A stretch of DNA of 64,000 bases from Pseudomonas triticicola (GCF_019145375.1 NZ_JAHSTX010000001.1:2703001-2767000); one strand, 5' to 3'. Shown: positions 47,603 to 58,242, numbered from the stretch's first letter. Notes: generated by a model not told the origin, from the sequence alone. Translations and numbers: made by a program.

Positions 47603-50434
47603 TTAAACAGTGAAAGCGTCTTGCAGCAGTTTTTCCTGCTGCTCGGCGTGCATCGATGCGTAACCACAAGCTGGCGCAGCCGAAGCCTCACGGCCCGCGT
47701 ACTCAAGTACGAGAGTCTTGTCGAGGTTGGCGATGCTGCGACGCAAGTGATGCTGGCTGCAGTACCAGGCACCCTGGTTCATCGGCTCTTCCTGACACCA
47801 AACGGCGTGTTTGACGTTGGTGTACGGAGCCAGGACTTCTTTCAAGTCGTCCTCAGGGAACGGATACAGCTGCTCGATACGCACGATGGCGATATCTTCG
47901 CGGCCTTCGGCACGGCGTTTTTCCAGCAGGTCGTAGTAGACCTTGCCGCTGCACAGAACCACGCGCTCGACCTTTTTCGGGTCCAGTGCGTCGATTTCCG
48001 GGATCACGGTCTGGAACGAACCTTCGGCCAGATCTTCCAGCGTCGAGATGGCCAGCTTGTGGCGCAGCAGCGACTTCGGCGTCAGCACGACCAGCGGCTT
48101 GCGCAGCGGACGAATCACCTGACGACGCAGCAAGTGGTAGATCTGCGCTGGCGTGGTCGGCATGCACACCTGAATGTTGTGCTCGGCGCACAGCTGCAGG
48201 TAACGCTCAAGACGAGCCGAGCTGTGCTCAGGGCCCTGACCTTCGTAACCGTGTGGCAGCAGCATGGTCAGACCGCAGAGACGGCCCCACTTGTGCTCGC
48301 CGCTGGTGATGAACTGGTCGATCACGACCTGAGCACCGTTGGCGAAGTCGCCGAACTGGGCTTCCCAGATCACCAGCGCGTTTGGCGTGGTGGTCGAGTA
48401 ACCGTATTCGAATGCCAGTACCGCTTCTTCCGAGAGGAACGAGTCGTACAGGTCGAAACGTGGCTGACCGTCGTACAGGTTCTGCAGCGGAATGTAGGTG
48501 CCCGCGTCTTTCTGGTTGTGCAACACAGCGTGACGGTGCGAGAACGTACCGCGGCCGATGTCCTGACCGGTCATGCGAATCGGGTGACCTTCGAACGCCA
48601 GGGTCGCGTACGCCATGGTTTCGGCGTAACCCCAGTTGATCGGCAGGCCGCCGGCTTGCATCTTCTGACGGTCTTCGTAGATCTTCGCGACCTGGCGCTG
48701 AACGACGAAGCCTTCCGGAATTTCCAGCAGCTTGGCGGACAGTTCTTGCAGGGTCTTGAGATCGAAACGCGTGTCGTGACGCGCGGTCCAGGCGTGGCCC
48801 AGGTATGGACGCCAATCGACGAACAGCTCTTTGTTCGGCTCTTTGACCAGCGACTTCACTACGTGCAGACCGTTGTCCAGCGCGTTGCGGTATTCGTCGA
48901 CCTTGGCCTGAACACGTTCAGCATCGAGCACACCGGCCTGGGTCAGGCGCTCAGCGTACAGCTCACGGGTAGTGCGCTGCTTGGTGATCTGCTGATACAT
49001 CAGAGGCTGGGTGCCGCTAGGCTCGTCGGCCTCGTTGTGGCCGCGACGACGGTAGCAGACCAGATCGATCACCACGTCACGCTTGAACTGCATGCGGTAG
49101 TCGATGGCCAGCTGGGTCACGAACAGCACGGCTTCCGGATCATCACCATTCACATGGAGGATCGGCGCCTGGATCATCTTGGCAACGTCGGTGGCATACT
49201 CGGTGGAACGCGAGTCCAGCGGGTTGCTGATGGTGAAACCAACCTGGTTGTTGATCACGATGTGCACGGTACCGCCGGTCTTGAAACCGCGGGTCTGCGA
49301 CATCTGGAAGGTTTCCATGACCACGCCCTGACCGGCGAATGCCGCGTCACCGTGGATGGAGATCGGCAAAACTTTCTCACCGGTCAGGTCGTTGCGACGG
49401 TCCTGACGGGCGCGCACCGAACCTTCGACCACCGGGGAAACGATTTCCAGGTGGGACGGGTTGAACGCCATGGCCAGGTGAACTTCACCGCCGGTGGTCA
49501 TCACGTTGGACGAGAAGCCCTGGTGGTATTTGACGTCACCGGAACCGAGCTCGACCTTTTTCTTGCCTTCGAACTCGTCGAACAGCTCGCGCGGGTTCTT
49601 GCCGAAGGTGTTGACCAGAACGTTCAGACGGCCACGGTGGGCCATGCCGATGACGACTTCCTTGGTGCCGTACGAGCCGGAACGCTGGATCAGTTCGTCG
49701 AGCATCGGAATCAGGCTTTCGCCGCCTTCCAGACCGAAACGCTTGGTGCCCGGGTATTTGGTACCCAGGTATTTTTCCAGGCCTTCACCGGCAGTCACGC
49801 GCTCAAGCAGGTGGCTCTTGATGTCGGCGGAGTACGTCGGACGGCCACGCACGCTTTCCAGACGCTGCTGGAACCACTGGCGCTGCTCGGAATCGGTGAT
49901 GTGCGTGAATTCAGCGCCGATGGTGCGGCAATATGTCTGCTGCAACGCTTCGTGAATTTCGCGTAGGCTCGCTTCCTCTTTGCCGATGAACAGGTCGCCG
50001 GCACGGAAGGTCGTATCAAGATCGGCATTGGTCAAGCCGTAATGATTGATCGACAGGTCTGCAGGTGCAGGACGCTGCCACAGCCCCAGCGGGTCAAGCT
50101 GGGCTGCCTGGTGGCCACGCATACGGTAGGCCTGGATCAATCGCAGCACTTCAACTTGCTTCTTCTCGTGCTCACTGCTCACGCTGCCGGCGGAAACCGG
50201 TTGGGCGCGGCGCTGGTTCTTTGCCAGCAGCACGAAATGATCGCGAATCGTCGAGTGCGAAACATCAGTGGCAGAGTTGCCGTCGGCTGGCAACTTCTGA
50301 AAGTAGGTGCGCCACTCTTCTGGCACAGCGTTAGGGTCGTGCAGGTAGAGCTCATAAAGCTCTTCCACATAGGCAGCGTTTCCACCTGAAAGGTAGGCGC
50401 TGTTCCACATGCGCTGCATCACGCTTTCTTGCAT
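47603..50434 (-). CDS. sucA: 2-oxoglutarate dehydrogenase E1 component
   Basis: The 943-residue thiamine-diphosphate enzyme begins MQESVMQRMWNSAYLSGGNAAYVEELYE. It has YLGTKYPGTKRFGLEGGESLIPMLDELIQR, VIGMAHRGRLNVL, GDAAFAGQGVVMETFQMSQ (ThDP region) and FGYAETMAY..QDIGRGTFSHRHAV-type segments. It decarboxylates 2-oxoglutarate and succinylates SucB. It heads the suc half of the cluster, after a 250-base leader. Confidence 0.98.
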   Translation of the reverse strand: MQESVMQRMWNSAYLSGGNAAYVEELYELYLHDPNAVPEEWRTYFQKLPADGNSATDVSHSTIRDHFVLLAKNQRRAQPVSAGSVSSEHEKKQVEVLRLIQAYRMRGHQAAQLDPLGLWQRPAPADLSINHYGLTNADLDTTFRAGDLFIGKEEASLREIHEALQQTYCRTIGAEFTHITDSEQRQWFQQRLESVRGRPTYSADIKSHLLERVTAGEGLEKYLGTKYPGTKRFGLEGGESLIPMLDELIQRSGSYGTKEVVIGMAHRGRLNVLVNTFGKNPRELFDEFEGKKKVELGSGDVKYHQGFSSNVMTTGGEVHLAMAFNPSHLEIVSPVVEGSVRARQDRRNDLTGEKVLPISIHGDAAFAGQGVVMETFQMSQTRGFKTGGTVHIVINNQVGFTISNPLDSRSTEYATDVAKMIQAPILHVNGDDPEAVLFVTQLAIDYRMQFKRDVVIDLVCYRRRGHNEADEPSGTQPLMYQQITKQRTTRELYAERLTQAGVLDAERVQAKVDEYRNALDNGLHVVKSLVKEPNKELFVDWRPYLGHAWTARHDTRFDLKTLQELSAKLLEIPEGFVVQRQVAKIYEDRQKMQAGGLPINWGYAETMAYATLAFEGHPIRMTGQDIGRGTFSHRHAVLHNQKDAGTYIPLQNLYDGQPRFDLYDSFLSEEAVLAFEYGYSTTTPNALVIWEAQFGDFANGAQVVIDQFITSGEHKWGRLCGLTMLLPHGYEGQGPEHSSARLERYLQLCAEHNIQVCMPTTPAQIYHLLRRQVIRPLRKPLVVLTPKSLLRHKLAISTLEDLAEGSFQTVIPEIDALDPKKVERVVLCSGKVYYDLLEKRRAEGREDIAIVRIEQLYPFPEDDLKEVLAPYTNVKHAVWCQEEPMNQGAWYCSQHHLRRSIANLDKTLVLEYAGREASAAPACGYASMHAEQQEKLLQDAFTV

Positions 50435-50685
50435 GCTTGGTCACCCTCGGTTAGGGGAACACCATCGGTGTCGACACCGAGCAAACTTGCAGAAGTCCGA
50501 ATGCAGCGACTAAAACAAGCCACCTAGGATCACACTGATAGTCCGGGTACCAGCCCGGATGCCCCTGCTTGTCTCATTTCTTCAAAAGAAGAGCTGCAGC
50601 TTATGGCTACGGCTCTGGTTATAGCCATGACGCGGGTTGAAGCCCGCGCCACAGCCTCTACGGTGCAACGGTTACAGCAGCTGAA
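50435..50685 (-). ncRNA. Structured leader upstream of sucA (candidate sucA-II RNA)
   Basis: The 251-base gap between sdhB and sucA contains a perfect palindrome TCGGTGTCGACACCGA (50465-50480), a GTCCGGGTACCAGCCCGGAT hairpin (50541-50560) and a GACGCGGGTTGAAGCCCGCG hairpin (~50631-50650). A sucA-II RNA motif is known in Pseudomonadales at this place; the match is by position and structure, not alignment. Confidence 0.5.
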
Positions 50686-51390
50686 TCACACACCGCTCGA
50701 AAGCAGCATGTTACGGATGTGACCGATGGCCTTAGTCGGGTTCAGGCCTTTCGGACATACGTTGACGCAGTTCATGATGCCCCGGCAGCGGAAAACGCTG
50801 AACGGGTCGTCAAGTGAAGCCAGACGTTCGCTGGTCTTGGTGTCGCGGCTGTCTGCCAGGAAGCGGTAGGCTTGCAGCAGCGCAGCAGGACCCAGGAACT
50901 TGTCCGGGTTCCACCAGAAGGACGGGCAAGAGGTCGAGCAGCAGGCGCACAGGATGCACTCGTACAGACCGTCGAGCTTTTCGCGCTCTTCTGGCGACTG
51001 CAGACGCTCGATGGCCGGAGCCGGCGTGTCGTTCTGCAGGTAAGGCTTCACCTTCTCGTATTGCTTGTAGAAGATGCTCATATCGACGACCAGGTCACGG
51101 ATAACCGGCAAACCTGGCAGCGGACGAACGATCAGTTTGTTGCCTTTTACAACGGCAGACAGCGGCGTGATGCAGGCCAGACCGTTCTTGCCGTTGATGT
51201 TCATGCCGTCGGAGCCGCAGACGCCTTCACGGCAGGAGCGACGATAGGAGAAACCTTCGTCCTGCTCTTTGATCAGGGCCAGCACGTCCAGCACCATCAG
51301 GTCTTTACCACCGGTATCGACCTGGAAATCCTGCATGAACGGCGCAGCGTCCTGATCAGGGTTGTAGCGATAAACACTGACTTGCAACAT
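50686..51390 (-). CDS. sdhB: Succinate dehydrogenase iron-sulfur subunit
   Basis: The 234-residue protein has the [2Fe-2S] motif CREGVCGSDGMNINGKNGLAC, then CILCACCSTSCPSFWWN and CRGIMNCVNVCPKGLNP for the [4Fe-4S] and [3Fe-4S] clusters. It carries electrons from SdhA to ubiquinone. I start at the ATG at 51390 (MLQVSVYRYNPD), preceded by AAGGGTG; the GTG at 51399 would add three residues. Confidence 0.97.
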   Translation of the reverse strand: MLQVSVYRYNPDQDAAPFMQDFQVDTGGKDLMVLDVLALIKEQDEGFSYRRSCREGVCGSDGMNINGKNGLACITPLSAVVKGNKLIVRPLPGLPVIRDLVVDMSIFYKQYEKVKPYLQNDTPAPAIERLQSPEEREKLDGLYECILCACCSTSCPSFWWNPDKFLGPAALLQAYRFLADSRDTKTSERLASLDDPFSVFRCRGIMNCVNVCPKGLNPTKAIGHIRNMLLSSGV

Positions 51391-51401
51391 GGCGGTCACC
51401 C

Positions 51402-53174
51402 TTAATAAGTCCGGACTTTAGGTTCGAAAGTCGGAACAGTCTTCGGCGAGAAGTTCACGGCACGCTTGGTGACGCGCTTGTCACCCGGGAAGTACAGGGT
51501 GTGGCACAGCCAGTTTTCGTCATCACGGTCTTCGAAGTCTTCACGGGCGTGAGCGCCGCGAGACTCTTTACGTACTTCGGCCGCGATGGCGGTAGCTTCA
51601 GCCACTTCCAGCAGGTTCTGCAGTTCCAGCGCTTCGATACGTGCAGTGTTGAACGCTTGCGACTTGTCGTTGATCTTCACGTTGGCGATGCGAGCACGCA
51701 GGTCAGCGAGCTGAGCGATGCCCTTCTGCATGTATTCGCCGGTACGGAATACACCGAAGTAGTTCTGCATGCAGCTTTGCAGCTCGCGACGCAGGGTGGC
51801 AACGTCTTCACCGTCGGTACGGTTATTCAGCGCGTTCAGACGCGACAGTGCAGCTTCGATGTCGGACTCGGTAGCGTCGTCGTATTCGATGCCATCGGTC
51901 AACGCCTTTTCCAGGTGCAGGCCGGCAGCGCGACCGAATACCACCAGGTCGAGCAGCGAGTTGCCGCCCAGACGGTTGGCACCGTGTACCGATACGCAAG
52001 CCACTTCACCTACCGCGAACAGACCAGGAATGATCTGGTCCTGACCTTCGGCGTTCTGGGTGATCGCCTGGCCATGAATGTTGGTGGCAACGCCGCCCAT
52101 CATGTAGTGGCAGGTCGGCACAACCGGAACGGGAGCAACGACCGGGTCAACGTGGGCGAAAGTCTTCGACAGTTCGCAGATGCCTGGCAGACGGCTGTGC
52201 AGCACTTCCTCGCCCAGGTGGTCGAGTTTGAGCATTACGTGGTCGCCATTCGGACCGCAACCGTTGCCGGCGATGATTTCTTTAACCATCGAACGGGCAA
52301 CCACGTCACGACCTGCAAGGTCTTTCGCGTTCGGAGCATAACGCTCCATGAAACGCTCGCCGTGCTTGTTGATCAGGTAACCACCTTCACCACGGCAACC
52401 TTCGGTAACCAGTACACCGGCGCCGGCGATGCCGGTCGGGTGGAACTGCCACATTTCGATGTCCTGTACCGGCACGCCAGCACGCAGAGCCATGCCGACG
52501 CCGTCACCGGTGTTGATCAGGGCGTTGGTGGTGGATGCGTAGATACGGCCTGCACCGCCAGTCGCCAGAACGGTGGCCTTGGCACGGATGTAGGAGGTTT
52601 CGCCGGTTTCGATGCAGATCGCGATCACGCCAACGAATTCGCCTTCCTGGTTTTTCACCAGATCAACAGCGTAGTACTCGTTGAGGAACGTGGTGCCGGC
52701 TTTCAGGTTGCCCTGATAAAGCGTGTGCAGCAGCGCGTGACCGGTACGGTCGGACGCAGCGCAAGTACGTGCAGCCTGACCGCCCTTGCCGTAGTCCTTG
52801 GACTGGCCACCGAACGGACGCTGATAGATGCGGCCTTGCTCGGTACGCGAGAACGGCAGACCCATGTGGTCCAGCTCGAACACGGCAGCCGGGCCTTCCT
52901 GACACATGTATTCGATAGCGTCCTGGTCACCGATGTAGTCGGAACCCTTGACGGTATCGTACATGTGCCAGCGCCAGTCATCGTTCGGGTCGGCGGAAGC
53001 GATGGCGCAAGTGATACCACCCTGTGCGGATACAGTGTGCGAACGGGTCGGGAAAACCTTGGTGATCACCGCAGTCTTGTGGCCGCCCTGTGCCAGCTGC
53101 AGCGCAGCGCGCATGCCGGCACCGCCACCACCAATAATGATGGCGTCGAAAGAAATCGTTGGAATGTTAGCCAT
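51402..53174 (-). CDS. sdhA: Succinate dehydrogenase flavoprotein subunit
   Basis: The 590-residue protein has the FAD-binding [23 protein letters not shown], the covalent flavin His in [12 protein letters not shown], and the active-site segment [21 protein letters not shown], with [23 protein letters not shown] further on. It oxidises succinate to fumarate on the cytoplasmic face of the membrane. It is tightly packed between sdhD and sdhB. Confidence 0.98.
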   Translation of the reverse strand: MANIPTISFDAIIIGGGGAGMRAALQLAQGGHKTAVITKVFPTRSHTVSAQGGITCAIASADPNDDWRWHMYDTVKGSDYIGDQDAIEYMCQEGPAAVFELDHMGLPFSRTEQGRIYQRPFGGQSKDYGKGGQAARTCAASDRTGHALLHTLYQGNLKAGTTFLNEYYAVDLVKNQEGEFVGVIAICIETGETSYIRAKATVLATGGAGRIYASTTNALINTGDGVGMALRAGVPVQDIEMWQFHPTGIAGAGVLVTEGCRGEGGYLINKHGERFMERYAPNAKDLAGRDVVARSMVKEIIAGNGCGPNGDHVMLKLDHLGEEVLHSRLPGICELSKTFAHVDPVVAPVPVVPTCHYMMGGVATNIHGQAITQNAEGQDQIIPGLFAVGEVACVSVHGANRLGGNSLLDLVVFGRAAGLHLEKALTDGIEYDDATESDIEAALSRLNALNNRTDGEDVATLRRELQSCMQNYFGVFRTGEYMQKGIAQLADLRARIANVKINDKSQAFNTARIEALELQNLLEVAEATAIAAEVRKESRGAHAREDFEDRDDENWLCHTLYFPGDKRVTKRAVNFSPKTVPTFEPKVRTY

Positions 53175-53177
53175 GAA

Positions 53178-53546
53178 TCAGATACCCCAGAGAATCTGCA
53201 CACCCCAGACGAAGTAAGCGAACATCGCAACGCCGCATACTGCCTGGAAAAGGAAACGTATCGCCGTTGCGGACTTGCCGAACGCCATTGGCGTCAGGTA
53301 GTCGGTCGCGATGGTCCACATGCCGACCCAGGCGTGAGCGCCCAGAGCAACAAGGGCCAGCAGGCTGAAAATACGCATTCCGTTGTGAGCGAACAGTTCA
53401 TGCCACTGGGCATACTCGAGGCCAGGGTTGGCGACGATGTATCCGATCAGAAAGATGAAGTAAGCCGCGAGAACGACCGCAGACACACGCTGTGCCATCC
53501 AGTCATAGAGGCCCGAACGCGACAGGTTAGTGACGTTAGTTACCAT
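53178..53546 (-). CDS. sdhD: Succinate dehydrogenase membrane anchor subunit
   Basis: The 122-residue protein has three helices. It starts MVTNVTNLSRSGLYDWMAQRVSAVVL with the SGxxDWxxQR motif of the quinone site, and contains GAHAWVGMWTIATDYL with the haem-side His. It forms the cytochrome b/quinone anchor with SdhC and overlaps the sdhC end. Confidence 0.96.
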   Translation of the reverse strand: MVTNVTNLSRSGLYDWMAQRVSAVVLAAYFIFLIGYIVANPGLEYAQWHELFAHNGMRIFSLLALVALGAHAWVGMWTIATDYLTPMAFGKSATAIRFLFQAVCGVAMFAYFVWGVQILWGI

Positions 53547-53914
53547 ATCCAGACTCCTGCCAGAACGATTACCACCACGGAAACGGCGATAACGATTTTC
53601 GAGCCCAGTTTGCCGCCTTCCAGCGTCTCACCGATGCCCATGTCCATGATCAAGTGGCGCACACCGGCTACCAGGTGATACAGCAGAGCGGACAGGATGC
53701 CCCAAATCACTAGCTTGGCTAGCGGACTGGTCAGACACGCTTTCACCTGACCGAAGCCTTCCTCGGAGCTCAGCGACTTGTCCAATGCGTAAAGCATGAT
53801 GGCAAGGCACACGAAGAGGATGACACCGGAGATACGGTGAAGAATGGACGTGTAAGCAGTGACTGGGAGTTTGATGGTCCTTAGGTCTAGGTTTACAGGT
53901 CGTTGGCTTTTCAC
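53540..53914 (-). CDS. sdhC: Succinate dehydrogenase cytochrome b556 subunit
   Basis: The product has 124 residues if it starts at the GTG (53912-53914), reading (M)KSQRPVNLDLRTIKLPVTAYTSILHRISGVILF. SILHRISG is the quinone-site Ser/Arg motif, and HLVAGVRHLIMDMG carries the haem His. Three helices are clear. The frame is open to a TTG at 53947, but the extra residues have no family support. No strong ribosome site marks the GTG, so the start is uncertain by about ten codons. It is the first gene of the sdh-suc cluster. Confidence 0.93.
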   Translation of the reverse strand: MKSQRPVNLDLRTIKLPVTAYTSILHRISGVILFVCLAIMLYALDKSLSSEEGFGQVKACLTSPLAKLVIWGILSALLYHLVAGVRHLIMDMGIGETLEGGKLGSKIVIAVSVVVIVLAGVWIW

Positions 53915-54049
53915 GGCTTTTTTTTCACACTGAAGAGCCCCTAACAATCAGGGCAAAGTTGTTGGGGAGTGCACTGGTCAGGTAACCACCACCCAGGGAT
54001 GCGACCCCCAATGAAAGCAAGCCCAAAAGCCCTTGGCGGTCGGTGGCCG

Positions 54050-54078
54050 AGTATAGACAGTTAGGCTACTAATGACAA
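54050..54078 (-). promoter_or_regulatory. Promoter of the sdhC-sucD cluster
   Basis: On the minus strand TTGTCA (54073-54078) and TATACT (54050-54055) are 17 bases apart. The start would be near 54043, giving a leader of about 130 nt. Confidence 0.65.
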
Positions 54079-54192
54079 CGCGTTCACCTACCCCCAATAG
54101 CGGATTGCACAAGTTGCATAAAAGGCGTAAATGGCAGGCAATTTCGAGGAAAAAGTCGGCTTAAAGCCTTCTGGAGCAAGACTTTAGGCAAA

Positions 54193-54220
54193 TTGACATT
54201 CGAATTTATCTCACTATAGT
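54193..54220 (+). promoter_or_regulatory. Promoter of gltA
   Basis: TTGACA (54193-54198), a perfect -35, and TATAGT (54215-54220) are 16 bases apart. The start would be near 54227, about 50 nt before the ATG. Confidence 0.7.
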
Positions 54221-54277
54221 GGTGCGGGCCCTGCGTGGGGGGTCTGTCTGATGGTTCAAGCATAAATAGGAGGCCAC

Positions 54278-55567
54278 ATGGCTGACAAAAAAGCGCAGTT
54301 GATCATCGAGGGCGCAGCCCCCGTCGAGCTGCCCATTTTAACCGGCACCGTTGGTCCCGATGTAATCGATGTTCGGGGCCTGACGGCCACGGGCCGCTTC
54401 ACTTTCGACCCGGGTTTCATGTCGACCGCTTCGTGCGAATCGAAAATCACCTATATCGACGGCGACAACGGCATTCTGTTGCACCGCGGCTACCCGATCG
54501 AACAGCTGGCTGAGCAGTCGGACTACCTGGAAACCTGCTACCTGCTGCTCAACGGCGAATTGCCGACCGCAGAACAGAAGGCCCAGTTCGTCAGCACCGT
54601 GAAAAACCACACCATGGTTCACGAGCAGCTGAAAACCTTCTTTAACGGTTTCCGTCGCGACGCCCACCCGATGGCCGTCATGTGCGGTGTAGTCGGCGCC
54701 CTCTCGGCCTTCTACCACGACTCCCTGGACATCAATAACCCGCAGCATCGCGAAATTTCCGCGATCCGTCTGGTTGCGAAGATGCCGACCCTGGCAGCGA
54801 TGGTTTACAAGTACTCCATGGGCCAACCCATGATGTACCCGCGCAACGACCTGACGTACGCGGAAAACTTCCTGCACATGATGTTCAACACCCCGTGCGA
54901 GATCAAACCGATCAGTCCGGTACTCGCCAAAGCCATGGACCGGATCTTCATCCTCCACGCCGACCACGAGCAGAACGCTTCGACCTCCACCGTGCGTCTG
55001 GCCGGCTCTTCGGGTGCCAACCCGTTCGCCTGCATCGCCGCCGGTATCGCCGCACTGTGGGGCCCTGCCCACGGCGGTGCGAACGAAGCCGTGCTGACCA
55101 TGCTCGACGAGATTGGCGATGTGTCGAACATCGACAAGTTCATCGCCAAGGCCAAGGACAAGAACGATCCGTTCAAGTTGATGGGCTTCGGTCACCGCGT
55201 CTACAAGAACCGCGACCCTCGCGCGACTGTCATGAAGCAGACCTGCGACGAAGTGCTGAAGGAACTGGGCATCAACAACGATCCGCAACTCGAACTGGCC
55301 ATGCGCCTGGAAGAGATCGCGTTGACCGACCCGTACTTCATCGAGCGCTCGCTGTACCCGAACGTCGACTTCTACTCGGGGATCATCCTCAAGGCGATCG
55401 GCATTCCGACCAGCATGTTCACGGTGATTTTCGCCCTGGCGCGTACTGTGGGCTGGATTTCGCACTGGAAGGAAATGCTCTCGAGCCCGTACAAGATTGG
55501 CCGTCCGCGCCAGCTGTACACCGGTTACGAGTCGCGTGACATCACCAAGCTGGAAGATCGCAAATAA
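54278..55567 (+). CDS. gltA: Citrate synthase (type I, hexameric)
   Basis: The 429-residue enzyme condenses acetyl-CoA and oxaloacetate. It has [48 protein letters not shown] at the N-terminus, then the catalytic His regions [15 protein letters not shown] and [16 protein letters not shown], and the C-terminal [37 protein letters not shown] four bases before the ATG is a near-ideal ribosome site. It is divergent from sdhC, the standard pseudomonad arrangement. Confidence 0.98.
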   Translation: MADKKAQLIIEGAAPVELPILTGTVGPDVIDVRGLTATGRFTFDPGFMSTASCESKITYIDGDNGILLHRGYPIEQLAEQSDYLETCYLLLNGELPTAEQKAQFVSTVKNHTMVHEQLKTFFNGFRRDAHPMAVMCGVVGALSAFYHDSLDINNPQHREISAIRLVAKMPTLAAMVYKYSMGQPMMYPRNDLTYAENFLHMMFNTPCEIKPISPVLAKAMDRIFILHADHEQNASTSTVRLAGSSGANPFACIAAGIAALWGPAHGGANEAVLTMLDEIGDVSNIDKFIAKAKDKNDPFKLMGFGHRVYKNRDPRATVMKQTCDEVLKELGINNDPQLELAMRLEEIALTDPYFIERSLYPNVDFYSGIILKAIGIPTSMFTVIFALARTVGWISHWKEMLSSPYKIGRPRQLYTGYESRDITKLEDRK

Positions 55568-55608
55568 GGGTTTTTCTTTTTTTGTGATGGTTTAGTGGTG
55601 TGTCAGGA

Positions 55609-55638
55609 ACGGCCTCTTATATAGAGGCCGTTTTTGTT
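55609..55638 (+). terminator. Intrinsic terminator of gltA
   Basis: AACGGCCTC-TTATATA-GAGGCCGTTTTTGTTT. Confidence 0.93.
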
Positions 55639-55683
55639 TGTGGTCTCAGCGGCCTTCGGGCCGACTGGTTCTTGGATTCTGGG

Positions 55684-55980
55684 GGCATATCCGTTGCTGC
55701 GGGTGCTGCCGCTGGCGGTTTCGCTCTTACAGCGAGTCACCTTTTTCAGACGCCAAAAAGGTAACCCAAAAGGCTTTGCCCCGGCGTACGGCCCGCTCGC
55801 TGGGGCTCGGGGTACCTTCGTTACGGGACCGATCCGGGCGCAGCGGCTACGGTTTGCTTCGCTGCACCTCCTTCCGCTGTGTACGACTGCGTCGTACGGT
55901 CGCTGCGCTCCCACACCCGGATCGATCCCGTAACGAAGCCTGCCGAAAGGGCAAAAGATCAAAAGCAAAAGCCAGATCAA
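55684..55980. repeat. Convergent-intergenic repeat, copy C (inverse), with inner segment
   Basis: This is the inverse of copy B at 56180-56490. The inner 106 bases (55825-55930) match 56244-56349 almost perfectly as an inverted repeat, enough for the two arms to encode the same peptide in opposite directions (LRFASLHLLPLC and onward). The outer parts are more diverged. Confidence 0.85.
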
Positions 55981-55982
55981 GA

Positions 55983-56134
55983 GTCCCTCACCCTAGCCCT
56001 CTCCCAGAGGGAGAGGGGACTGACCGAGGTGTTTGGGCGAAACACGCCGACTTGCGATACCGAGTCGAATGCAGGTTTTGAACACCACACAAATCGGCTC
56101 CCTCTCCCTCGGGAGAGGGCTGGGGTGAGGGGCG
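55983..56134. repeat. CCCTCACC...GGTGAGGG element, copy 3
   Basis: It has the same ends as the copies at 30583 and 35040, with an ACCGAGTCGAAT core shared with copy 1. It lies exactly in the middle of the 106-bp inverted repeat. Confidence 0.85.
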
Positions 56135-56179
56135 AATCCACCGAAAATCTCAAGCCATGCGACGCTTCTAACCACTCAA

Positions 56180-56490
56180 CAATGAGCGCAAGCTCGAGTG
56201 CTCTTGATTTTGATCCACCGGCGACGTCGGAAGGCTGAGTGGAGGGATTGATCCGGGGGTGGGAGCGCAGCGACCGTACGACGCAGTCGTACACAGCGGA
56301 AGGAGGTGCAGCGAAGCAAACCGTAGCCGCTGCGCCCGGATCGATCCCGCAGCGAAGGAACCCGAGCCTGCGAGGGCCAAACGCAGGAGCTAGCGTTTTT
56401 TGCTTACTTTTTTTGGCGCTTGTAAAAAAGTAAGTCGCCGTAAGGGCGAAACCCTAAGCCGCCGTTACCGCAGCAACGGATATACACACC
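56180..56490. repeat. Convergent-intergenic repeat, copy B, with inner segment
   Basis: Compared with copy A (3314-3547) this copy carries about 93 extra bases (56255-56348) bounded by GATTGATCC and GATCGATCCC. The extra segment contains a GTACGAC-GCA-GTCGTAC hairpin. Gene-free, between convergent gltA and actP. Confidence 0.85.
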
Positions 56491-56511
56491 AAACCAACCG
56501 ATAACCGCCCA

Positions 56512-56550
56512 CAAAAAAACGCCCCAATCTCTCAATCAGGGCGTTTTCTT
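56512..56550 (-). terminator. Intrinsic terminator of actP
   Basis: On the minus strand AAAACGCCC..TTGAGAGA..GGGCGTTTTTTT gives a stem of about 8 bp followed by seven T. A short GCTTGCAGCTTGCAGC run (56554-56570) of the heptamer family lies just upstream. Confidence 0.88.
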
Positions 56551-56583
56551 GAAGCTTGCAGCTTGCAGCTTACATCTGATCTC

Positions 56584-58242
56584 TTAGTGCGAAACCGCCC
56601 CACTCGCCCCCAAGCCGGTCTGCGAACGCACAAACTGCGGGAAGAACAGCGCCCGCTCGTTATCCGCAGCCGCCGACTTGTCAGTGATTGAGAAGAACCA
56701 GATCCCGATAAAGGCAATCATCATCGAGAACAGCGCCGGATATTCGTAAGGGAAGATCGCCTTTTCGTGATGCAGAATCTGCACCCAGATGGTCGGGCCA
56801 AGGATCATCAGACCAACAGCACTCACCAGACCCAGCCAGCCGCCGATCATCGCGCCGCGAGTAGTCAGCTTCTTCCAGTACATCGAAAGCAGCAGCACCG
56901 GGAAGTTGCAGCTCGCCGCGATCGAGAACGCCAGACCGACCATGAACGCAATGTTCTGGCTTTCGAACAGAATGCCCAGACCAATCGCCAGCACCGCCAG
57001 GGCGATGGTGGTGATCTTCGACACGCGAATCTCATCCTTCTCGTTGGCTTTGCCCTTCTTGATCACACTGGCGTACAGGTCGTGCGACACCGCCGAAGCA
57101 CCCGCCAGCGTCAGACCGGCTACCACCGCCAGAATGGTTGCGAACGCCACTGCCGAGATGAAGCCAAGGAAGATGCTGCCGCCCACCGCATTGGCCAGGT
57201 GCACCGCCGCCATGTTGTTGCCGCCGAGCAAGGCGCCCGCTGCATCTTTGAAGGCCGGGTTGGTGCTGACCAGCAGGATCGCGCCGAAGCCGATGATGAA
57301 GGTCAGGATGTAGAAGTAGCCAATGAAACCGGTAGCGTACAGCACGCTCTTGCGCGCTTCTTTTGCGTCACTCACGGTGAAGAAGCGCATCAGAATGTGC
57401 GGCAGGCCAGCGGTGCCGAACATCAGCGCCAGACCCAGCGAGAATGCCGAGATCGGATCCTTGACCAGACCGCCGGGACTCATGATTGCCTCACCCTTGG
57501 CGTGAACCTTGATCGCTTCGGAGAACAGCGTGTTGAAGTCGAAGCCGACGTGCTTCATCACCATCAGCGCCATGAACGAGGCACCGGACAGCAGCAACAC
57601 TGCCTTGATGATCTGCACCCAAGTGGTGGCGAGCATGCCGCCGAACAGCACGTACATGCACATCAGCACGCCAACCAGAATCACCGCAACGTGGTAATCG
57701 AGGCCAAACAGCAGCTGGATCAGCTTGCCGGCACCGACCATTTGCGCGATCAGGTAGAACGCCACCACCACCAGCGAACCGCAGGCCGACAGCGTGCGAA
57801 TTTGGGTTTGCCCGAGGCGGTAGGACGCCACGTCGGCAAAGGTGTATTTACCCAGGTTGCGCAGGCGTTCGGCGATCAGAAACAGAATGATCGGCCAGCC
57901 CACGAGGAAGCCGATCGAGTAGATCAGGCCGTCGTAGCCGGAGGTGAACACCAGCGCGGAGATCCCTAGGAAGGACGCCGCCGACATGTAGTCGCCGGCA
58001 ATCGCCAGGCCGTTCTGGAAACCGGTGATCTTGCCGCCCGCCGCGTAGTAGTCGGCGGCCGAATTGTTTTTCTTCGAAGCCCAGTAGGTGATGTACAACG
58101 TCGCGCCGACGAAGGCCACGAACATCAGGATCGCCGGGATGTTCAGCGGCTGTTTGGCCACCTCCCCCGTTAACGCGTCAGCCGCCCAGACACTCGGCGC
58201 GAAAGCCGCAACACTAAATAGAGCCAGTAGACGCCGGATCAT
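56584..58242 (-). CDS. actP: Cation/acetate symporter
   Basis: This 552-residue SSS-family transporter has an N-terminal signal-like segment ([16 protein letters not shown]) and about thirteen helices. Landmarks are [72 protein letters not shown] and the [16 protein letters not shown] loop. ActP takes up acetate and other short monocarboxylates. Its ATG overlaps the DUF485 stop (ATGA). acs is not adjacent. The SSS-fused kinase at the left edge of the window is of the type that controls actP/acs. Confidence 0.95.
   Translation of the reverse strand: MIRRLLALFSVAAFAPSVWAADALTGEVAKQPLNIPAILMFVAFVGATLYITYWASKKNNSAADYYAAGGKITGFQNGLAIAGDYMSAASFLGISALVFTSGYDGLIYSIGFLVGWPIILFLIAERLRNLGKYTFADVASYRLGQTQIRTLSACGSLVVVAFYLIAQMVGAGKLIQLLFGLDYHVAVILVGVLMCMYVLFGGMLATTWVQIIKAVLLLSGASFMALMVMKHVGFDFNTLFSEAIKVHAKGEAIMSPGGLVKDPISAFSLGLALMFGTAGLPHILMRFFTVSDAKEARKSVLYATGFIGYFYILTFIIGFGAILLVSTNPAFKDAAGALLGGNNMAAVHLANAVGGSIFLGFISAVAFATILAVVAGLTLAGASAVSHDLYASVIKKGKANEKDEIRVSKITTIALAVLAIGLGILFESQNIAFMVGLAFSIAASCNFPVLLLSMYWKKLTTRGAMIGGWLGLVSAVGLMILGPTIWVQILHHEKAIFPYEYPALFSMMIAFIGIWFFSITDKSAAADNERALFFPQFVRSQTGLGASGAVSH

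Noticed and set aside
47621..49966. 781-residue ORF antisense to sucA
   Set aside because: Long antisense frames arise from GC-rich codon bias. The sense frame is an unmistakable SucA. The same applies to the long frames opposite sdhA (51501-53678), htpG (36128-37567), sucC (43465-44625) and lpdG (44682-46241).
50631..50660. Possible intrinsic terminator between sdhB and sucA
   Set aside because: The G+C hairpin has no following T-run on the minus strand. It is better treated as part of the sucA leader.
55634..56380. Two ORFs with the same peptide in opposite directions
   Set aside because: They are translations of the two arms of the inverted repeat. There is no start signal, no family match, and the identity reflects DNA repetition rather than duplicated genes.
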